Shown here piece after piece: positions 1 through 13,339 of a stretch of 64,000 nt of DNA. Numbering within the stretch: the stretch's first letter is position 1; each line of letters starts with the position of its first letter. The DNA comes from Zerene cesonia. Taxonomy: Eukaryota; Arthropoda; Insecta; Lepidoptera; Pieridae. The notes below the pieces were generated by a model. It saw only the letters and a list, made by a program, of their open reading frames with translations, had not been told where the DNA came from and ran no database searches. The position numbers were made by a program, and so were the translations under genes. The DNA lies in contig NC_052107.1 in assembly GCF_012273895.1 (NCBI RefSeq), positions 3,286,001 through 3,350,000 of the forward strand, read 5' to 3'.

Positions 1-3000
1 ATCTATGTATTTGTCATATCGCAGAACGTACTCCAATGTTATCAATAAATGTTTTTACTATTGTTTTATTATTATTAATCTATCCATTATATCGGTATCT
101 ACTGTCTGAGTAAAATTTTGACGGTTGTGTTTGATTTTTGGTTTATAGTCGAATTAAAAACTTTTAGTATTAAAAGTGTTTTTGACTGTTTGAAAAGTCT
201 CTTCGAGGTTGCTTCTTAAAGTTAATAGATTCGCTGTCACGACGACCATGATATCATGACATACTTCTTAAAAGTTTAAAAATCACGAGAAAATAAAATC
301 AAGACCACACGCATATCATGCTTGTTATAGTTTACGAAGGTACCTAATACAGTTAGAATAGCATTCAGAATAATGTATTTTTAACGGATTTTAAACGCGA
401 TTAATTATTCATTATATTATTCACCCTGACCGATGTTTCGAACACTTTACAGCGAGCGTGACCATAGACTCAGTCATCCCGTCTTTAATTGCTGAATGTT
501 AAAACCAAACAGAAGAAAATACTAATACAATATTAAATTGAAAATTTAAAAGCCCTGACCCGTTTTGTGTTGTCGAGCATCTTAAATGTGAAATGTCATA
601 TATTCATGCCCTTTATATATTCAATATTGTGGGGGCTGTGAAAAAATATTCAATATGTTGTGGCTTGCATCAATTATAGCTAAGAACCACCGCAAGTAAA
701 TAGGTTTTAGTATAATTTCAACTTAAAAAATAATACATCGAAATTAGTCCACCCGGTTGAGAGCTATGACACACAGACAGACAGACAGACATCGACGTGT
801 AACTTATAAGACTTTGTGCGCCGGGGGGCCAGTTTAGACTTAAACCTAGTTTTTAAGTGCACCACTTCGACATTTGGAACGTGTGAAGTGCTCAAATGTA
901 GTTTGCGTGAGCTGCCATTAATTTTTGTTTCCATTCAAAAAGTACTGAAAGTTCAGGTTTTTAAGTATAGAACTCGTCACGTGAACTTTTCATGGCAGCA
1001 GGTATTTCTTTATTACACTTTAATTATAATATATTTGTACCTACAGTATGGAGTGGTTTTTATTTCCAACCGTTTGACGTACTGATATACCTATACCACT
1101 ACTTAACGTTATTTTTGTTGTTTAATTATAAGCACGTTTGATATTTATAATAGTTTTGAGACTGTTATATCCTGTCGTAATGCATAGCAGTGAAGTCAAC
1201 GGTCGTGATAAAAATGTAATTATGAAACTACTGGCTGGAATTTTGGTCTAATTTCATATAGATCCGATAAGCTGTTTTTGCGTGGAAGAGTAAAAAATAT
1301 ACATCCATATTCCATACATAATAACATGTTTATACAATGGTAACTATTATAGAAGCGTTCGCGTTTATAAAATTATTAGTATTTGTAAATTTCTCAGTTG
1401 AAAAGTTAACGTACAGTCATAAATGAAAAGGATTCCCTTTCGATACCCAAGTTTCGTCTATCATATTTACGTTAGTTGTAGTGGAGTTATTTACTTCTCC
1501 GTAGAGGTAGATTGATATGTTGTATTGTAAGGTAATACAACAAAAATTTACAGGATAACTTTTATATCTCTTTCAACTACAAAGGAATCGATCCAAAGTA
1601 CACGCAAATAAACTTTACCCGTTAAATATTTAATATCATTGCGACACAAAGCTTCATGTTTTTTGTTAGCTTCTAAAACTTAATATAGGCAGCGGTTCTA
1701 TGCAAGCGTTATTTGAAACGTCTTAGATATATCTATGCAAGATTTTCCCGCTATAAAAAAATGCATTAGTCGTAGTCTAGAAATAATTTACCGCAGGCTG
1801 TTAAAATTACGCTCGAGTTCCGATATTAAATTGCTTTATGATATAAGACAATAAATACATCACGTGCTTGTCTGTTTTCTATTATCTAAAACTGAAAAAC
1901 GTGGACTTTGTCTAATAATAAATAGTTACATTCAAAAGCGAGTGTCACATCCGACTAATGAAAAATAAGGTGTGAATAGATATAATTTAGAGCGCACTTA
2001 ATTATAAACTGAATTTGTTATATAAAATAGGAAATCCTATTAAAATATTATTTAATTCATATCAATGCGTTTCATTTTATCTAACAGTTATAAAATGAAT
2101 AAGTTGAATATTTCCGATTGGGTCTTTCATACAAAGACGTTTTCGTGTCAAGTATTGCTTTTTAGTTTCGTTCGGTTGTGGATTTTTGTACACATACAGA
2201 TTGATTTGTTAGCATATAACTTAGGAGCATAAAATTCTTTATTTAAAATTTACAGCGTATTTCAGTGGTATTTCAGATTAAAAAATACGAAGACAGAAGC
2301 ATCGCATAGCAATGTTTCGTTTCTGAGCGACATTATAACAGCTCCAGATATTAGAATTCCAAAAGCGAATGCAATGAAAACGATTAATCGAGCCTTAACC
2401 TTTAGCCCTTTGTACGATTGTATTTCTTATGTAGTAGCGCAACTCCTGTGAACCGCACAAGGGCTGGCAATCGATAGGACTCCGCCCATTGACCTATTTA
2501 CAGGGATTAGGGGGCGCTTCAAGCTTGTCTTGCATTTTTGTCAAAAAAGGTTTACTCTATTCTTTGTGCTCACATTTGGAAGCAATCTCAAAGTGTCAAT
2601 ACGGCGATTTTATTTTACTAGATATTCGACCTACTTTATCCTGCGTAATCGCTGGCACGCAGCGGCATTTGTCCTTCGAATGTTCGGAACTATCACTTTG
2701 AGATACCCCACTTGGTTTACGATCATATTACTTTTGGACCTAAACCTACTTCTTGTTATGACACCTATTAAATTGAGCACATTAATTTCCGCAATATTTT
2801 TCAAAGGCTACAGAAAACATGTTTATTATATAACAAACATTTATCTCGATTTCTTTGTAAGTGTTTCAAGTTTTTAACATCTAATCTAGGAGGAGACAAA
2901 TCGAACAAACCAAAAATCATTAAATCCGTACAGTCGTTCTTGAGCTATAAGTGGTGTAAACACGTAATATATATAAATTGGTTATATACACCAATATTTA

Positions 3001-6000
3001 TGTTATTATGTATAGAATCTAATTTTATTGAAACTTCAATATGTAACAAATTTTCACTCAACACAAAATTATTTCAATTCTTAACAAAAACATTTAGCTG
3101 AGATAAACCCACCTAAGTGGGAGTTAAGAAGGACAGTTCTACAAAGAGCCATGCGCAATTCCTTTTATATCGCGGTAGGCTTTTGCTGACGTCCGGCGTG
3201 GTCTACTTTCTGATCTTTAGCAAACTTTACTCATGCAAAGGATGAATGCCGGCGTCCCGCGTTTGGAGAACTTAAACTAGACAGTTGATGTTCAAAGAAA
3301 ACTAAACTTCATTCTTATCGTGTTACAGGTTAAAATTCCGTAGTAGTTTTAGGTTGGCTGCATGGATTCATGAAGACGCCTTTCAGACTTCAGTAAGCCG
3401 ATATTTTTTTCTGCCTTAATGATTGAAAGTATATACAGAACCTTAATGGAAGTATAGATTTTCAAACAAATATGATCGTATATCAGGAAGTAATTTCATA
3501 GGATATTTGGCAACCGATAAGGTTTCTAGCCAAACGATCTTGCTGAATAATGTTCTTATATTTAACTAGGTCAAAATGGATACTCTATCACGAATGATTC
3601 TTTTTTAATAATTGATACATATTTTACCATTTTTAACAGATGACGAAGACGTTATAATAAGAAATAATATTATTTAAATTGAAGGTACTTATACAACGCA
3701 AAACTCTCTTCTACAAAAAAGGTCAACATGCGAAATACCACTTCAAATTTTCAAATTGGACCAAATAACAATTTCCTATCAAGCACAAAATTAGTCACGT
3801 CAATTCGTCGAAAATCCACCGAGTTATCTAACAAACCCAAAAAAAGAAATTCCTTCGTTTTTGGGACGTCGGTTGAAAAAAAACGATATCAAAGTTTAAT
3901 TAATTAATACTTTAGATAAAAAAAATAAAAGATAAATATTACAATCTTTTTTCAAACTGTTATTTATTATATCTATTAATTATCCCGTCAAGCATAACAT
4001 TTCTTTGTATAAATTAACTAACTCATATAATAGCTTGAAAGTATGGACTTAATCGATGGATTTGTACGCTTTCGTGCTAAATACGTGTATAAAAATTCAA
4101 AGCATTGTTTCCTTTGAGTAAATATAAAAGAAACGTGGGTAGCGGTAATAAACAAAGCTTATTAAAATATCACACAATTAGGAAACCACGCTCATACACG
4201 AGTTCTTATTTCTTTATTAACTCAGTATTTTGAAATAACAAACAAGATATATATGTTAACATCATTATTTGTTCAGAGGTATTTATGACAAAAAATAAAT
4301 GAGGTGCTTGTTGAAAACTGTATCGTATTTTAAACATTGTTTACTTTGTTGCCGAAATTCGGTCTTAGCTATTTTACTTCCGTTAATAAAAGTAATGACC
4401 TATTCGTGAAATGGTAGGTAAAGTAAAGTGCGTTTATTTTAAACGCTTATTAATATGAGCAAACATTTATTAACCATTACAAGAAAGTTACAAACGATAT
4501 GAGATTAAATAAAATAAATATCATTTACTAGCAATTAAGAAAGATTTCAATAAGTTCGAATTTCCTTGCTATAATAAGATCTAGTCAATTAACGTCTGAG
4601 CGTGCGTTTACAGCCGTAATTTAATTTACTGCTCCTCAGAATTAATCACTTATAATGTATATGCTTTTATAAATAAATGTATTCCAAAGCTAAAGGTTCG
4701 CCGAGATGCAGAGGGTAGACTATTTCGGCTTCTATATAAATAATTTACCTGACGGGTGAGCAGAAATATCAGACCTCTTTTCAAAAGGTCGTACTGAATC
4801 CAAATACAGTTAACATTTATCCCCGATTCCGGGACAGGTTTAGATTCGCGAACGTTCTAGAGGGTTGTCTGGGGCGACCAAAATTAGACTTATCAAATCA
4901 ATTTCGCATTGCCTTTTGACTATGTGACCTCAATCTATAAACGGGTAATGGTTAAAAGGTATGCGATTGGCATTCTTTACAGTTTTAAGAGTTGCAAACA
5001 GTTTTAGAAACTAATTAATATACGTATATTGGAGCAAGATTAGCGAGTTCTTATTCTACATACTTTTATTAGCACAAGTTATTCCCCGATTGGCACAATC
5101 GTTAAATTTGCGTTTCTACAGAAATATACATATATACTCATATATTTGTAATAGCATACTTTATTTCAGAACTAATATTATCTCAAATTAAAACCTCTGC
5201 TTTGAAAGCACCTCGATCAAAAACAAAACCAATCAATTACAGAACCAAAATGCAATCTATTTGTACAACACTCAAACAAGCGGGAGTATTTACACTTCAC
5301 ACTTTATGTGACTTGTGGGCTTTTGGCTGAATTACTCAAATGTATGCCTCTATTTTTAATTATTTTTCTCTGAATGAAATTTGTGTAGCATGAAAAAAGT
5401 TGACCTATATTTTATGCCAGATCGATTTAGACATACGTGCACATTTAATGTTTACGATCTTAGTAGATAATGTTTTATCTAATCTGGAATCACATCATCC
5501 CGTCTTTTATTATGTATCTTTACATCTAGGTATTAGCTTGCAGAGTACATATACGTATAATGCAATAAACAGTTTTCATACGCAGACGTGTTCAGTATGG
5601 GCTAGTGACGTAGATAAGTTGTAGTTCACGAGCTACAGGAAGCCCTATACAACCTACGCAATGAAAGGTAGAAAGCGAAATGAACCATACTTGAACTAGG
5701 AGGCATCGATAACAGAATCAGGTCAGGGTCCATTGCGCGTCACGTGCTTGTAGCTAAGGAATTCTTATTAGTTAATGTTCGATGGAAAGCGAGGAAACGC
5801 AATTTATTCGATTAGGTTATTGGACATTTATGGTTGGTATTCTTTTGTTTTAAGGTTATTAAACAACGTACTGCTACATACCTACAGAAAATATACGATA
5901 ACTTAATCCCGTTTTTTACATACAATTAATATTATAATAAATGTGTTGGTAGAACTGGAGTTAAGTTTGCAAAAAATGAATCCTTGTCTAGGTAACCTAC

Positions 6001-7090
6001 GTAATACGTATTATTATTCAATTTCAAAGTCAAGTTCGATTCCAAACCGGTTATCAATATGGCAACAATTAGGCACAAGCTGCATCATACTTCGATTACA
6101 TAAACCTAAAACCGCTTATATTGTACCCTATACTCTTAAGGTATTATTAGTTTTACTTATTCATTTTGACAATGTAATTTACAGCCAACTAGCTTTTTGC
6201 TTATTGCTCTAAGCAGCTTTCTATAGGTCAAAGAAATTTGAAATCGATCCAGGGGTTTTTGCGTGAAAACGTTATAAAAATACAAAAGCTTCCTCTGTAT
6301 ACTATTAATGCAGATGACATGTAAAATTTTAATTTCCATAGCTGAATAGTTTAAAATTCTATTACAAACGTGTTAAATAATATTCTGAAGTGTATACCCG
6401 CACAATACGAAGTACATGCATTTCTCAGTAAATATTCTGATATATAATATATAAAGAAATCGCGCTTGCGTCCCTATTAAACGATGACGTCATAGAGACA
6501 AACATAGATACATTCCCTCTGGAGTTTCAGGCTAGAAACTGTTAACATGCAGTTTTGCAAATGTGTGCGTTTTGAGCTTTTCTACATGCATAAGTTATTG
6601 GTAGAATTATTTGGGCAAATAAATTGCAATTCATTTAGTGGCAATATATTATGAGGTCTTTGGAAGATTATAATTTAAGTATAAAGCCATGGCAACTATT
6701 TATAAAATGTCTTTGATTTTGCTGGTAATTTATATAAAAGCGATAAAATGCTATATACAAGGAACACTGATCTAATGATTACCTACCAAATACAAAAATA
6801 TTCAATACTTAAAACATTATCTTTTCGTTATCCTAATATGTTTCACAATTAAGTGGTTAAAAAGGGTATATTGATAATAATGTTTTGACTTGAAGCGTTG
6901 CGATGTGCTTTGTTTTAGTTAATGTACTTACAAAATAAACTACACTGAATTCATATAAAATAGTTTTCAGGTAGGTCGTAAAAATAAAAAGTAAATTAAC
7001 TCATAGTGCCGTAATGTGGGGAAGTGATAATTTTTACTGAGGAGCTTGTAGGTATGCGTAAAATATTTTGATAATAATATGGAAACTTAC
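1..7090 (-). other. slo: slowpoke intron 1, partial
   Basis: This stretch follows the donor of the slowpoke first coding exon and should be its first intron on the minus strand. I saw no continuation of the channel (the S1 segment exon) here, so the intron is longer than 7 kb. The DNA is AT-rich, and its open frames are short, overlapping and without recognisable protein features. It contains a short tetranucleotide run near 771-790 and an old interspersed repeat near 3715-3885. Confidence 0.6.
3715..3885 (+). repeat. Degenerate interspersed repeat (GGACCAAATAACA family)
   Basis: It carries TTTTCAAATTGGACCAAATA, then a CAATTTCC / CACAAAATTAG stretch, and ends with GACGTCGGTTGAAAAAA. Related text occurs on the minus strand near 45760-45870 and in part near 39209-39385. 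The GAAGTCGGTTAAAAA-type ending is one I know as common in lepidopteran DNA. The copy is old, and I cannot assign a transposon class. Confidence 0.45.
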
Positions 7091-7405
7091 CAGTATACGT
7101 CCAGTGGTGGTTTGACCGGAGATGAGTTCGCCGGCCCAATCCTTGGCCTCGGTCATGAAGGTGCCCTCGAACTCCTGTTTGCCCTGGCGCGCCGCCTTCT
7201 GCTCCTTCTGCTTGGGGTCGTTCGGAGCCAGCTCCGGCTCCCGGCGGCAGCAGACGAACGCGCACGCGCGCCATAACAACACCACCAGCAAACCCGCGAG
7301 GAACGTGAAGATAGACGACAGTAGGAAGCACCACCATTTTCGGACACTGAGGCAGTCATCTTCAGGGCTTGGCGCGGTTGTCGCCTCTTCCTCGGACGAA
7401 GCCAT
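7091..7405 (-). CDS. slo: Calcium-activated potassium channel slowpoke, first coding exon
   Basis: This exon encodes the first 105 residues of the large-conductance, calcium- and voltage-gated potassium channel alpha subunit, which repolarises nerve and muscle membranes. The start is the ATG at 7405. Residues of about 21-46 (KWWCFLLSSIFTFLAGLLVV onward) form the extracellular-facing S0 membrane helix typical of this channel. Then come a CC pair, the conserved PNDPKQKEQKA stretch, EFEGTFMTEAKDWAGELISG and QTTTGRIL, all as in insect slowpoke. The exon ends in phase 0 at a GTAAGT donor (minus strand, just below 7091); the known protein continues with valines of S1, which must lie beyond the window. 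GC content is far higher here than in the surroundings. The N-terminal EEEATTAPSPEDD stretch is acidic and looks lineage-specific. Identification is firm. Confidence 0.95.
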
Positions 7406-8110
7406 TCCCCGAGGGCGCGAGGCATCCAGGCGAATGCGCCATGCACGTGCAGAGACGCGCGCGCTCGCACGTCAGCCCGCGCGCGACTGGTCGTCGAGCG
7501 AGGCCGAGTGCCGAGTGGGCGCCGCGCCGTTCGATGCCGCGGGATCGATCCGCGCCTGCGCGCTTGCTACCGTCCGCTCATGCTGACCCGCGAATCGCGA
7601 CCCTCTCTTATCTTCTCTTCTGGAATCCTCGCGCTTCTCCGACCCACCCTGCCGATACGCAACACCCTGAATGCCACTTTTCCCACCTGCGGCACTATTT
7701 TGAACGGATCGGGGCGCGCTCGAAAGCGATGCAGTGTTCTCCGGGAGACGCTCTCGATCTAATTGAAGACTATTAAACCCAAATATCTGCACCGAATATG
7801 TTTTTAATTTAACATCTCGATTAGACGCGGTCGAATAGGAACTCCGCCTTCGTACACCAGTTCGAACGGTTAAGTGACTTCGCGTATCAAAGCCTGTCAG
7901 AGAACTGAGTTGCCATAAGCGGACGGAGGCGATAAAGTGGAAGGTTTTACTTTGTGGCCGCTACGGATGTCTATGTTTCATTGTTGAATGAGTATTACGC
8001 CCTCTATAGGATCGGCGGCGCTTTGTGCTACGAAACTCGTAGACGGTTAGGAAATGCTACGATTTTGAGAACGTTACTTTCCACAAGGACGCGGCATGCT
8101 TTGTTTTTCA
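7406..8110 (-). promoter_or_regulatory. slo: slowpoke 5' leader and promoter region
   Basis: This GC- and CpG-rich block lies directly upstream of the slowpoke ATG in an otherwise AT-rich window, as expected for a 5' untranslated exon and core promoter. Several long open frames overlap here on both strands, including one of 135 codons on the plus strand. They exist because stop codons are rare in GC-rich DNA, and none resembles a protein. I could not pick a transcription start. Confidence 0.55.
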
Positions 8111-8781
8111 GTTTCTATGCGTATTGTTAGTGAAGTGTAAAGCGCGGGTGTTGCATTTTTAAAAAAAGTCTGTGTTTTCTACTAACTTTTTAAAGTTAAT
8201 AAATTTATAATTAAAAAAGCTATTGTGTAATGACCTAATTTTATTGATAAATAAAGTACTTTTATGTATCATCTAAGTAACAATATATATTTTTATAATA
8301 TATTCAATTGAAAAATATTTTCTATAGAAGTATGTCGAAGTCTTGTAAATCACGGTGACGAAAATACTATATTCGACTCGATATTTGTTTATAGATTACA
8401 AGGGCGACTAGCTTTCACCCCGGCTCCTCCCGTGGTACATGAATAGCATGTCTCAGTGAAAATGCAACTTTATACATACATACAAAAACACGAACGCTTC
8501 TTTATAATTGTAAATTAGATATAAAATAAATACACAACTTTTACTATAACATTTTTTATTCAACCTAAATTTTAAAGATTCACTGCATATATCAGTAATG
8601 GCGATAGATAATTTTAAATAAACTGCATTTTTTTTATTACCATCTACGTAATAGTACAATATTCGTATTATTTCACTATAAATTATACTTATATATGGTT
8701 AATATATCGACAAAATAGCTAAACAGACATAAATTATAAAAAAAAAATCTCCTCTAATACTATACATATTATATTATATTA
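8111..8781 (-). other. Intergenic, with the CutA 3' end
   Basis: This is AT-rich DNA between the CutA stop codon and the slowpoke promoter. On the minus strand an AATAAA is present at 8555-8560, about 220 bases after the CutA stop, and is a possible poly(A) signal. Near 8401-8459 the text GCTTTCACCCCGGCTCC resembles the start of a lepidopteran interspersed repeat. Nothing else was recognised. Confidence 0.45.
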
Positions 8782-11430
8782 TTACTGTTTCTCAGGAACA
8801 GTATCGCCAATCCATTTTAAATAAGGCGGGTTTCCATTTTGGATTGGTAAAGAAATGACTTCACAAACCTCATAGGGATGGTTCGAGCGGACAAATTCCG
8901 TAAGTTGGTCGACCAGAGATGTGCGTGTTTTTATCATTAACAGTGCCTGAAATTAATAACTCAATTAGTAAAAAATAAATTACAAATTACTAGCTTTTTC
9001 CCAGAGCAGTTAACTAGATGTTATCATGCATATAAACCTTCCTCTTGAATCACTGTATCAATTAAAAAAACCCTATCAAAATCCGTGATGTAGTTTTAAA
9101 GATCTAAGCATACAAAATACATACATACATACATAGGGTCAGACGAGGGAAGCGACTTTGCTTGATACTATGTAGTGTTTAGTTGCAAATCTGGTAGTGA
9201 TTAAAATTAAAAATGCTTTTTATTTCAAAATACAGTACTTCTTCGAAGAATTTGAATAATACAAACAAAAGCAATAGGAGAAATTACGGGAGGCATGAGT
9301 TTGTAAATAAAAAAGAATTAAAAAGAAACTATTCAAATATAAATGAAAAAACAAAAGAAAATTTTAAATGTCTTCATAATTTTATCGTGTCTGTTTTAAC
9401 GCTGGTATTAAGCAACGTACACACGTGTTCGAAAGGTTGGGATAAATAATATAGGTAATTAATAAATCGCGCTAATAATAAAATCCGTCAGGCATTTTGT
9501 AAAACCCCTTACAATTTTGCACAACACTATCACTTATCTACAAATAAAACAATACACCTTATCACCTAAATAATTTCATCAAATAGTGAAAAATTATCAA
9601 AATTACTTTTTATTGCATTGCATGTTTTCTGCTATTATATTATATAACATTGTTACATTAGATTGGACATACATTGAATATTGATGCATGTACCAACTAA
9701 CTTTTGTTATTTTGGTAAATAATATTAATACATTATTTATATCATTTTTCTAAGCCAAAAAAAATGCCTATGATATTTATTTTCGAAAAATACAATGTAA
9801 ATGATTTTGCAATAAATTTTTATTGTTATGCCATTAACCTGAATGCATTCCACAGTTTCTATCTCATAATTATTTTATCAATCTGTCATCCTGTATCTTA
9901 TATCTTATCATGTGTGTTAAGTGAATGTTGGGACAGCTGGGATATTAGATCTAGGCCTCTGCTAAAGGTAACCTAAGTGGCTTATATTCAGCAGCAACCA
10001 GCCCCTATGATAATATTGTTGGTTTATCTAGATGAAAGCCAATCAATTTTTTTTTTCATTTAATACTTATACTATGAAATTTTACACATGTAAAGTATTT
10101 CAAGTTCTTATAAAAAAAGGTATTTTTAGGATTCTGTGTCCAAACGATAAAACAGTTCTTACTAAGACTTCACAGACTGTCAACAGGAAAGAGGTGATGT
10201 ATTTGTTGCCATTATAACAATAAACAATAAAGAAACAAACAAAGGTCATGGTTATAGCATGTTACATTGACCTAATATATTTGCATTTCATTTCAGAACT
10301 TGTAGTTTGGACCATGTTTTTAAACTATAGCCAATTTGCAATTTCACTCCTACAACAAAGTAGTTGCCAGAAACTCAATATGACAATATTTTGAGCATAT
10401 TTATATTGTGCAAGTAAAATTTAAGTACGCACCTCGCTATCCTCATTAATTTCATTCTTCCACTCATAAATAGATGTCACTTGGGGAATAATGTTAACAC
10501 ATGCAGCTAATTTGTTCTTCACCAGGCCGTGTCCAATTGTTTTACCAACATCTGTGCTTGGGACTGTGACATAAGCTACGGAGTATTTATCTGAACAAAA
10601 GATAAATAATAATAGCATTTTAAATTTATACTTAAGTTCTGTATTGTTTGAGACATGTTTGTTTAACTGTACTTATTGTAAATGCTCTCTGTAATTAATG
10701 CAAACATCTATATCAGCTTAATTTTAAAGGTGTTCTAATTATTTATGTGGAAATGATGTAGGTGTGAGTAAAATAAAATAGTATCATCTTATTCCATATG
10801 TTGATAAATGATATTATTATTAAATGATAGTTTCTCTTCAAAAGAAAATTATAATAAAATTTGTACAAATCTATATTACCTAGACTTGATTTGACCGTCT
10901 CTTTGGTACAGGGGTTACTGTGTGAGCGTAGAACCAAGGGGTCCTGGGTTCAATTCGCTCACGGGACGCATAAAATCTCGGTCTAGCAGGACGCAGAAGG
11001 CTGATCAGCTACTTGTCCGTAAAGAAAATCGATCAGTAAAACATCACCTGACCCATACCCCGCTAGGGGACACGGGACTTCACTTTTGTTAATATTATAT
11101 AGAACTTAGGTTTACATAGACATTCATTATTCAAGAATATTCCGAAAACGAAGAATTCGTTTTGTAATTATTGTGAATACAGCAAATTAAGGTTATAAAA
11201 CTAGCAGTAGCAGTAAGTATACATGTATACTTAGATTATGCCAGAATTATTCTAGCAGTTAAATGAAATGCTTAGTATAAAGGTTTAATTACAGAATACC
11301 AAGTTACCCAAGTACTATACGTACCGGCATCTACTATACCAGAGGACATGTTGTTGGCGAAAATTAGATACGGCCTCAAAACTGTTAAATAAATAGTTAT
11401 CAAATGCTTTTTATTAAAAGCTATTAGCAT
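8782..11430 (-). CDS. CutA: CutA divalent-cation tolerance protein, three exons
   Basis: Exons on the minus strand are 11325-11430, 10433-10590 and 8782-8946, joined in phases 1 and 0, giving 142 residues. CutA is a small ferredoxin-like protein that forms trimers; animal forms are linked to copper binding and to membrane anchoring of acetylcholinesterase. Family motifs are clear: KYSVAYVTVPS (first strand), LAACVNIIPQVTSIYEWK, EDSEALLMIKTR (across the exon 2/3 joint), and FVRSNHPYEVCEVISLPIQ with the conserved HPYE, then PPYLKWIGD. The start ATG at 11430 has an in-frame TAG three codons upstream. The first 25 or so residues are hydrophobic and could be a signal or organelle-targeting sequence, though a second methionine (residue 28) could start a cytosolic form. 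Donors are GTACGT and GTGCGT. Length fits the family. Intron 1 carries a SINE; intron 2 (about 1.5 kb) holds nothing I recognise. Confidence 0.93.
10890..11090 (+). repeat. tRNA-derived SINE in CutA intron 1
   Basis: The sequence has a tRNA-like head, GACCGTCTCTTTGGTACAGG, followed about 45 bases later by GTCCTGGGTTCAATTC, which matches an RNA polymerase III B box. A non-tRNA body ending near GACACGGGACTTCACT follows. This arrangement is typical of insect SINEs. The boundaries are approximate, and no clear target-site duplication was found. Confidence 0.55.
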
Positions 11431-12204
11431 TGTGTGCTATTCTAGTTTTATATTTATTATTATTTTGTGTACATATTATGTCAATTGAAGATGTAATTTA
11501 TCTTAAAACATTCGTCAACAAAATAGTAAATGTTTTGCTTTTAAAAAGACAAGACATGACAATTGACAAGAGATGAAAACCCATTTGATAGTTGTCAATG
11601 TCATTCCACAATCTAAAATCTATGGAGGGTAGAAGATTATGTTATCTGTGGTAGAGGTAAGGAGAGTCTTCTCATATGATAGAAAATTGAAAAAAGTGTT
11701 CAACTGTAAGCTCTAAATAACAGTTCAAAAACCTTCCAACTTCTGGCGCTGGTCTACACCAGATGTGTCTACACACAGGGTATGATATGAATGGAGCAAT
11801 TGTAAACGAATTGAAGAACGCCGAGTTGAATAATTTAATATAATTGTCGATTAAAGTAGTTACTTATTGAAAATATCAACTATTGATTTCCTGAACTGTA
11901 ATTGTACTGATTATGTTTATTGATTTTTTAAATGTCTTTAAAGTTTACCGTTTTTTTAGTGTCTTTTAAGTTTACCGTTTATGACAGATTGACTTGTCAA
12001 ACTGTCATCAGTGTCAGTAATGTTTCGTTATAGGCTTTTGCACGACAAACTTGCATTTTGTTTTACAATGTAAAGATAAGAGATAAATCTTTGCGCAAGG
12101 AGATAAACGAAATATGGAACACGATTTCTTCAATTGCCCTAAAAATTCCTTATTACCGTAACACAATATATTGTATCTGTCCTCCCTCTATTCCTTATCT
12201 TTCC

Positions 12205-12390
12205 GATGTAAGTTTGTTTGTTTAATTGTTTGTCTGCCAATCACGCTGAAACTGCTGAACGGATTTTGATGAAATTTGGTATATAGACAGGGTATGCTGA
12301 CTTGGGTTATAGGTTACTTTTTGTGCCGATTAAATGCTCCCACGGGATAAAACAGGAATCTTGATATCCGTGCGGAGCCAGGACGAACGT
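12205..12390 (+). repeat. Interspersed repeat (AATCACGCTGAAACTGCTGAA family)
   Basis: Shares with 47494-47666 the words GTTTGTTT, CAATCACGCTGAAACT, GGATTTTGATGAAAT, CGGGATAAAACAGGAAT and a final Tn-CCGCG-like end. The family is common in lepidopteran genomes. No open frame or structure indicates its class. Confidence 0.6.
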
Positions 12391-13124
12391 CTAGACTTAT
12401 GTAAATTTGGTGCGGTATTTATGGCGATTGAGCTTTATTTAAAAAATGTGTTATATAAGTTCAGACAGGCTACTGAAGCCTACGTCATAAGTCAATATAA
12501 GTTTGAAGAGAATGATACAGGATTATATTTAACGTAATTATTTAATTGTCCAGCTATTTGATTTTATTATTGATTGAATAAAAATAAATTAAAGTGCTTG
12601 GAAAGGTAAAAATAAAAATTAACAAATTATGAACAGTAAGTATTTTATTTTATATTATTGAAAACAACACAAATTTATATTATATTATAATTATTAATAA
12701 ATATGTACATACCTAGACATTTAATTCAGATATTTATATAGATTTCTAAATCTTTGTTTGTACATTATTATAATTTAACTTAAAATAACATGTTGTATAT
12801 ACTATTTGCTAACCATAAGTTTATTAAATTTATTATAAACAATCACTTCAATGAGTATATACTGCCGATACAACTAAAATATCATAATACTTTTCGGTGT
12901 AATAAATAAGTGACGTCTGTAAAAGGACAAATCGACCGAGTGACGCTAGCATATAATGCGTAATTACAACTAATTATATAACACAAGTTACAAACGTATG
13001 TACATTAAAATTAATAATGACGAGATATCACAACACATTCTTGTTGCCATGATAGGCTTTGCGTACGTCGTTAAACCGCATCATAATTATTGATATTACA
13101 ATAACAAACCCTAATTCTGATTCG

Positions 13125-13272
13125 TTTGATTCGTAGTTTGTTTGATTGTTTGGTTGAACGCACTAATCTTAGGAACTACTGGTTCGATTTGAAAAATTAT
13201 TTCAGTGTTAGATGGCCTATTTATTGAGAAAGTCTATGTATCCTATGTATGTGACGGGCAGACCGCTAGTAG
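13125..13272 (+). repeat. Interspersed repeat overlapping the Spaetzle A 3' end
   Basis: The stretch GGAACTACTGGTTCGATTTG, then AAAAATTATTTCAGTGTTAGATGGCC and GACGGGCAGACCGCTAGTAG, reads like a familiar lepidopteran dispersed repeat. It begins about 70 bases beyond the stop codon of Spaetzle A and includes the nearest poly(A) signal in that gene's direction. Confidence 0.5.
13220..13225 (-). terminator. Candidate poly(A) signal of Spaetzle A
   Basis: AATAAA on the minus strand, about 115 bases after the Spaetzle A stop codon. It lies inside the interspersed repeat at 13125-13272. It is placed by sequence only; transcript ends are not known. Confidence 0.4.
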
Positions 13273-13339
13273 TTCATCATAAGTAATGATGTAGATTCAA
13301 AGAATATCACATTCTGTCGTACATTCAAAAAACTTGATA

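Larger units (their letters stand above)
11431..13339. other. Intergenic between CutA and Spaetzle A
   Basis: This DNA lies upstream of CutA and downstream of Spaetzle A. Near 11935-11985 a short sequence around AAGTTTACCGTTT is repeated in tandem, and near 11985-12015 there are complementary TGACAGATTGACTTGTCAAA / CTGTCA words. Interspersed repeats lie at 12205-12390 and 13125-13272. No coding region was recognised. Confidence 0.5.

Noticed and set aside
2489..2877. Two overlapping open frames (70 and 115 codons) in slowpoke intron 1.
   Set aside because: No motif, splice context or codon pattern; probably chance or an old unrecognised repeat.
7369..7776. 135-codon plus-strand open frame, and others overlapping the slowpoke exon.
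   Set aside because: It is antisense to the slowpoke leader and exon in GC-rich DNA; the composition (Arg/Ala/Pro) is what such DNA gives by chance.
9213..9449. 78-codon Asn/Lys-rich frame in CutA intron 2.
   Set aside because: The composition follows the AT-rich DNA, and CutA is complete without it.
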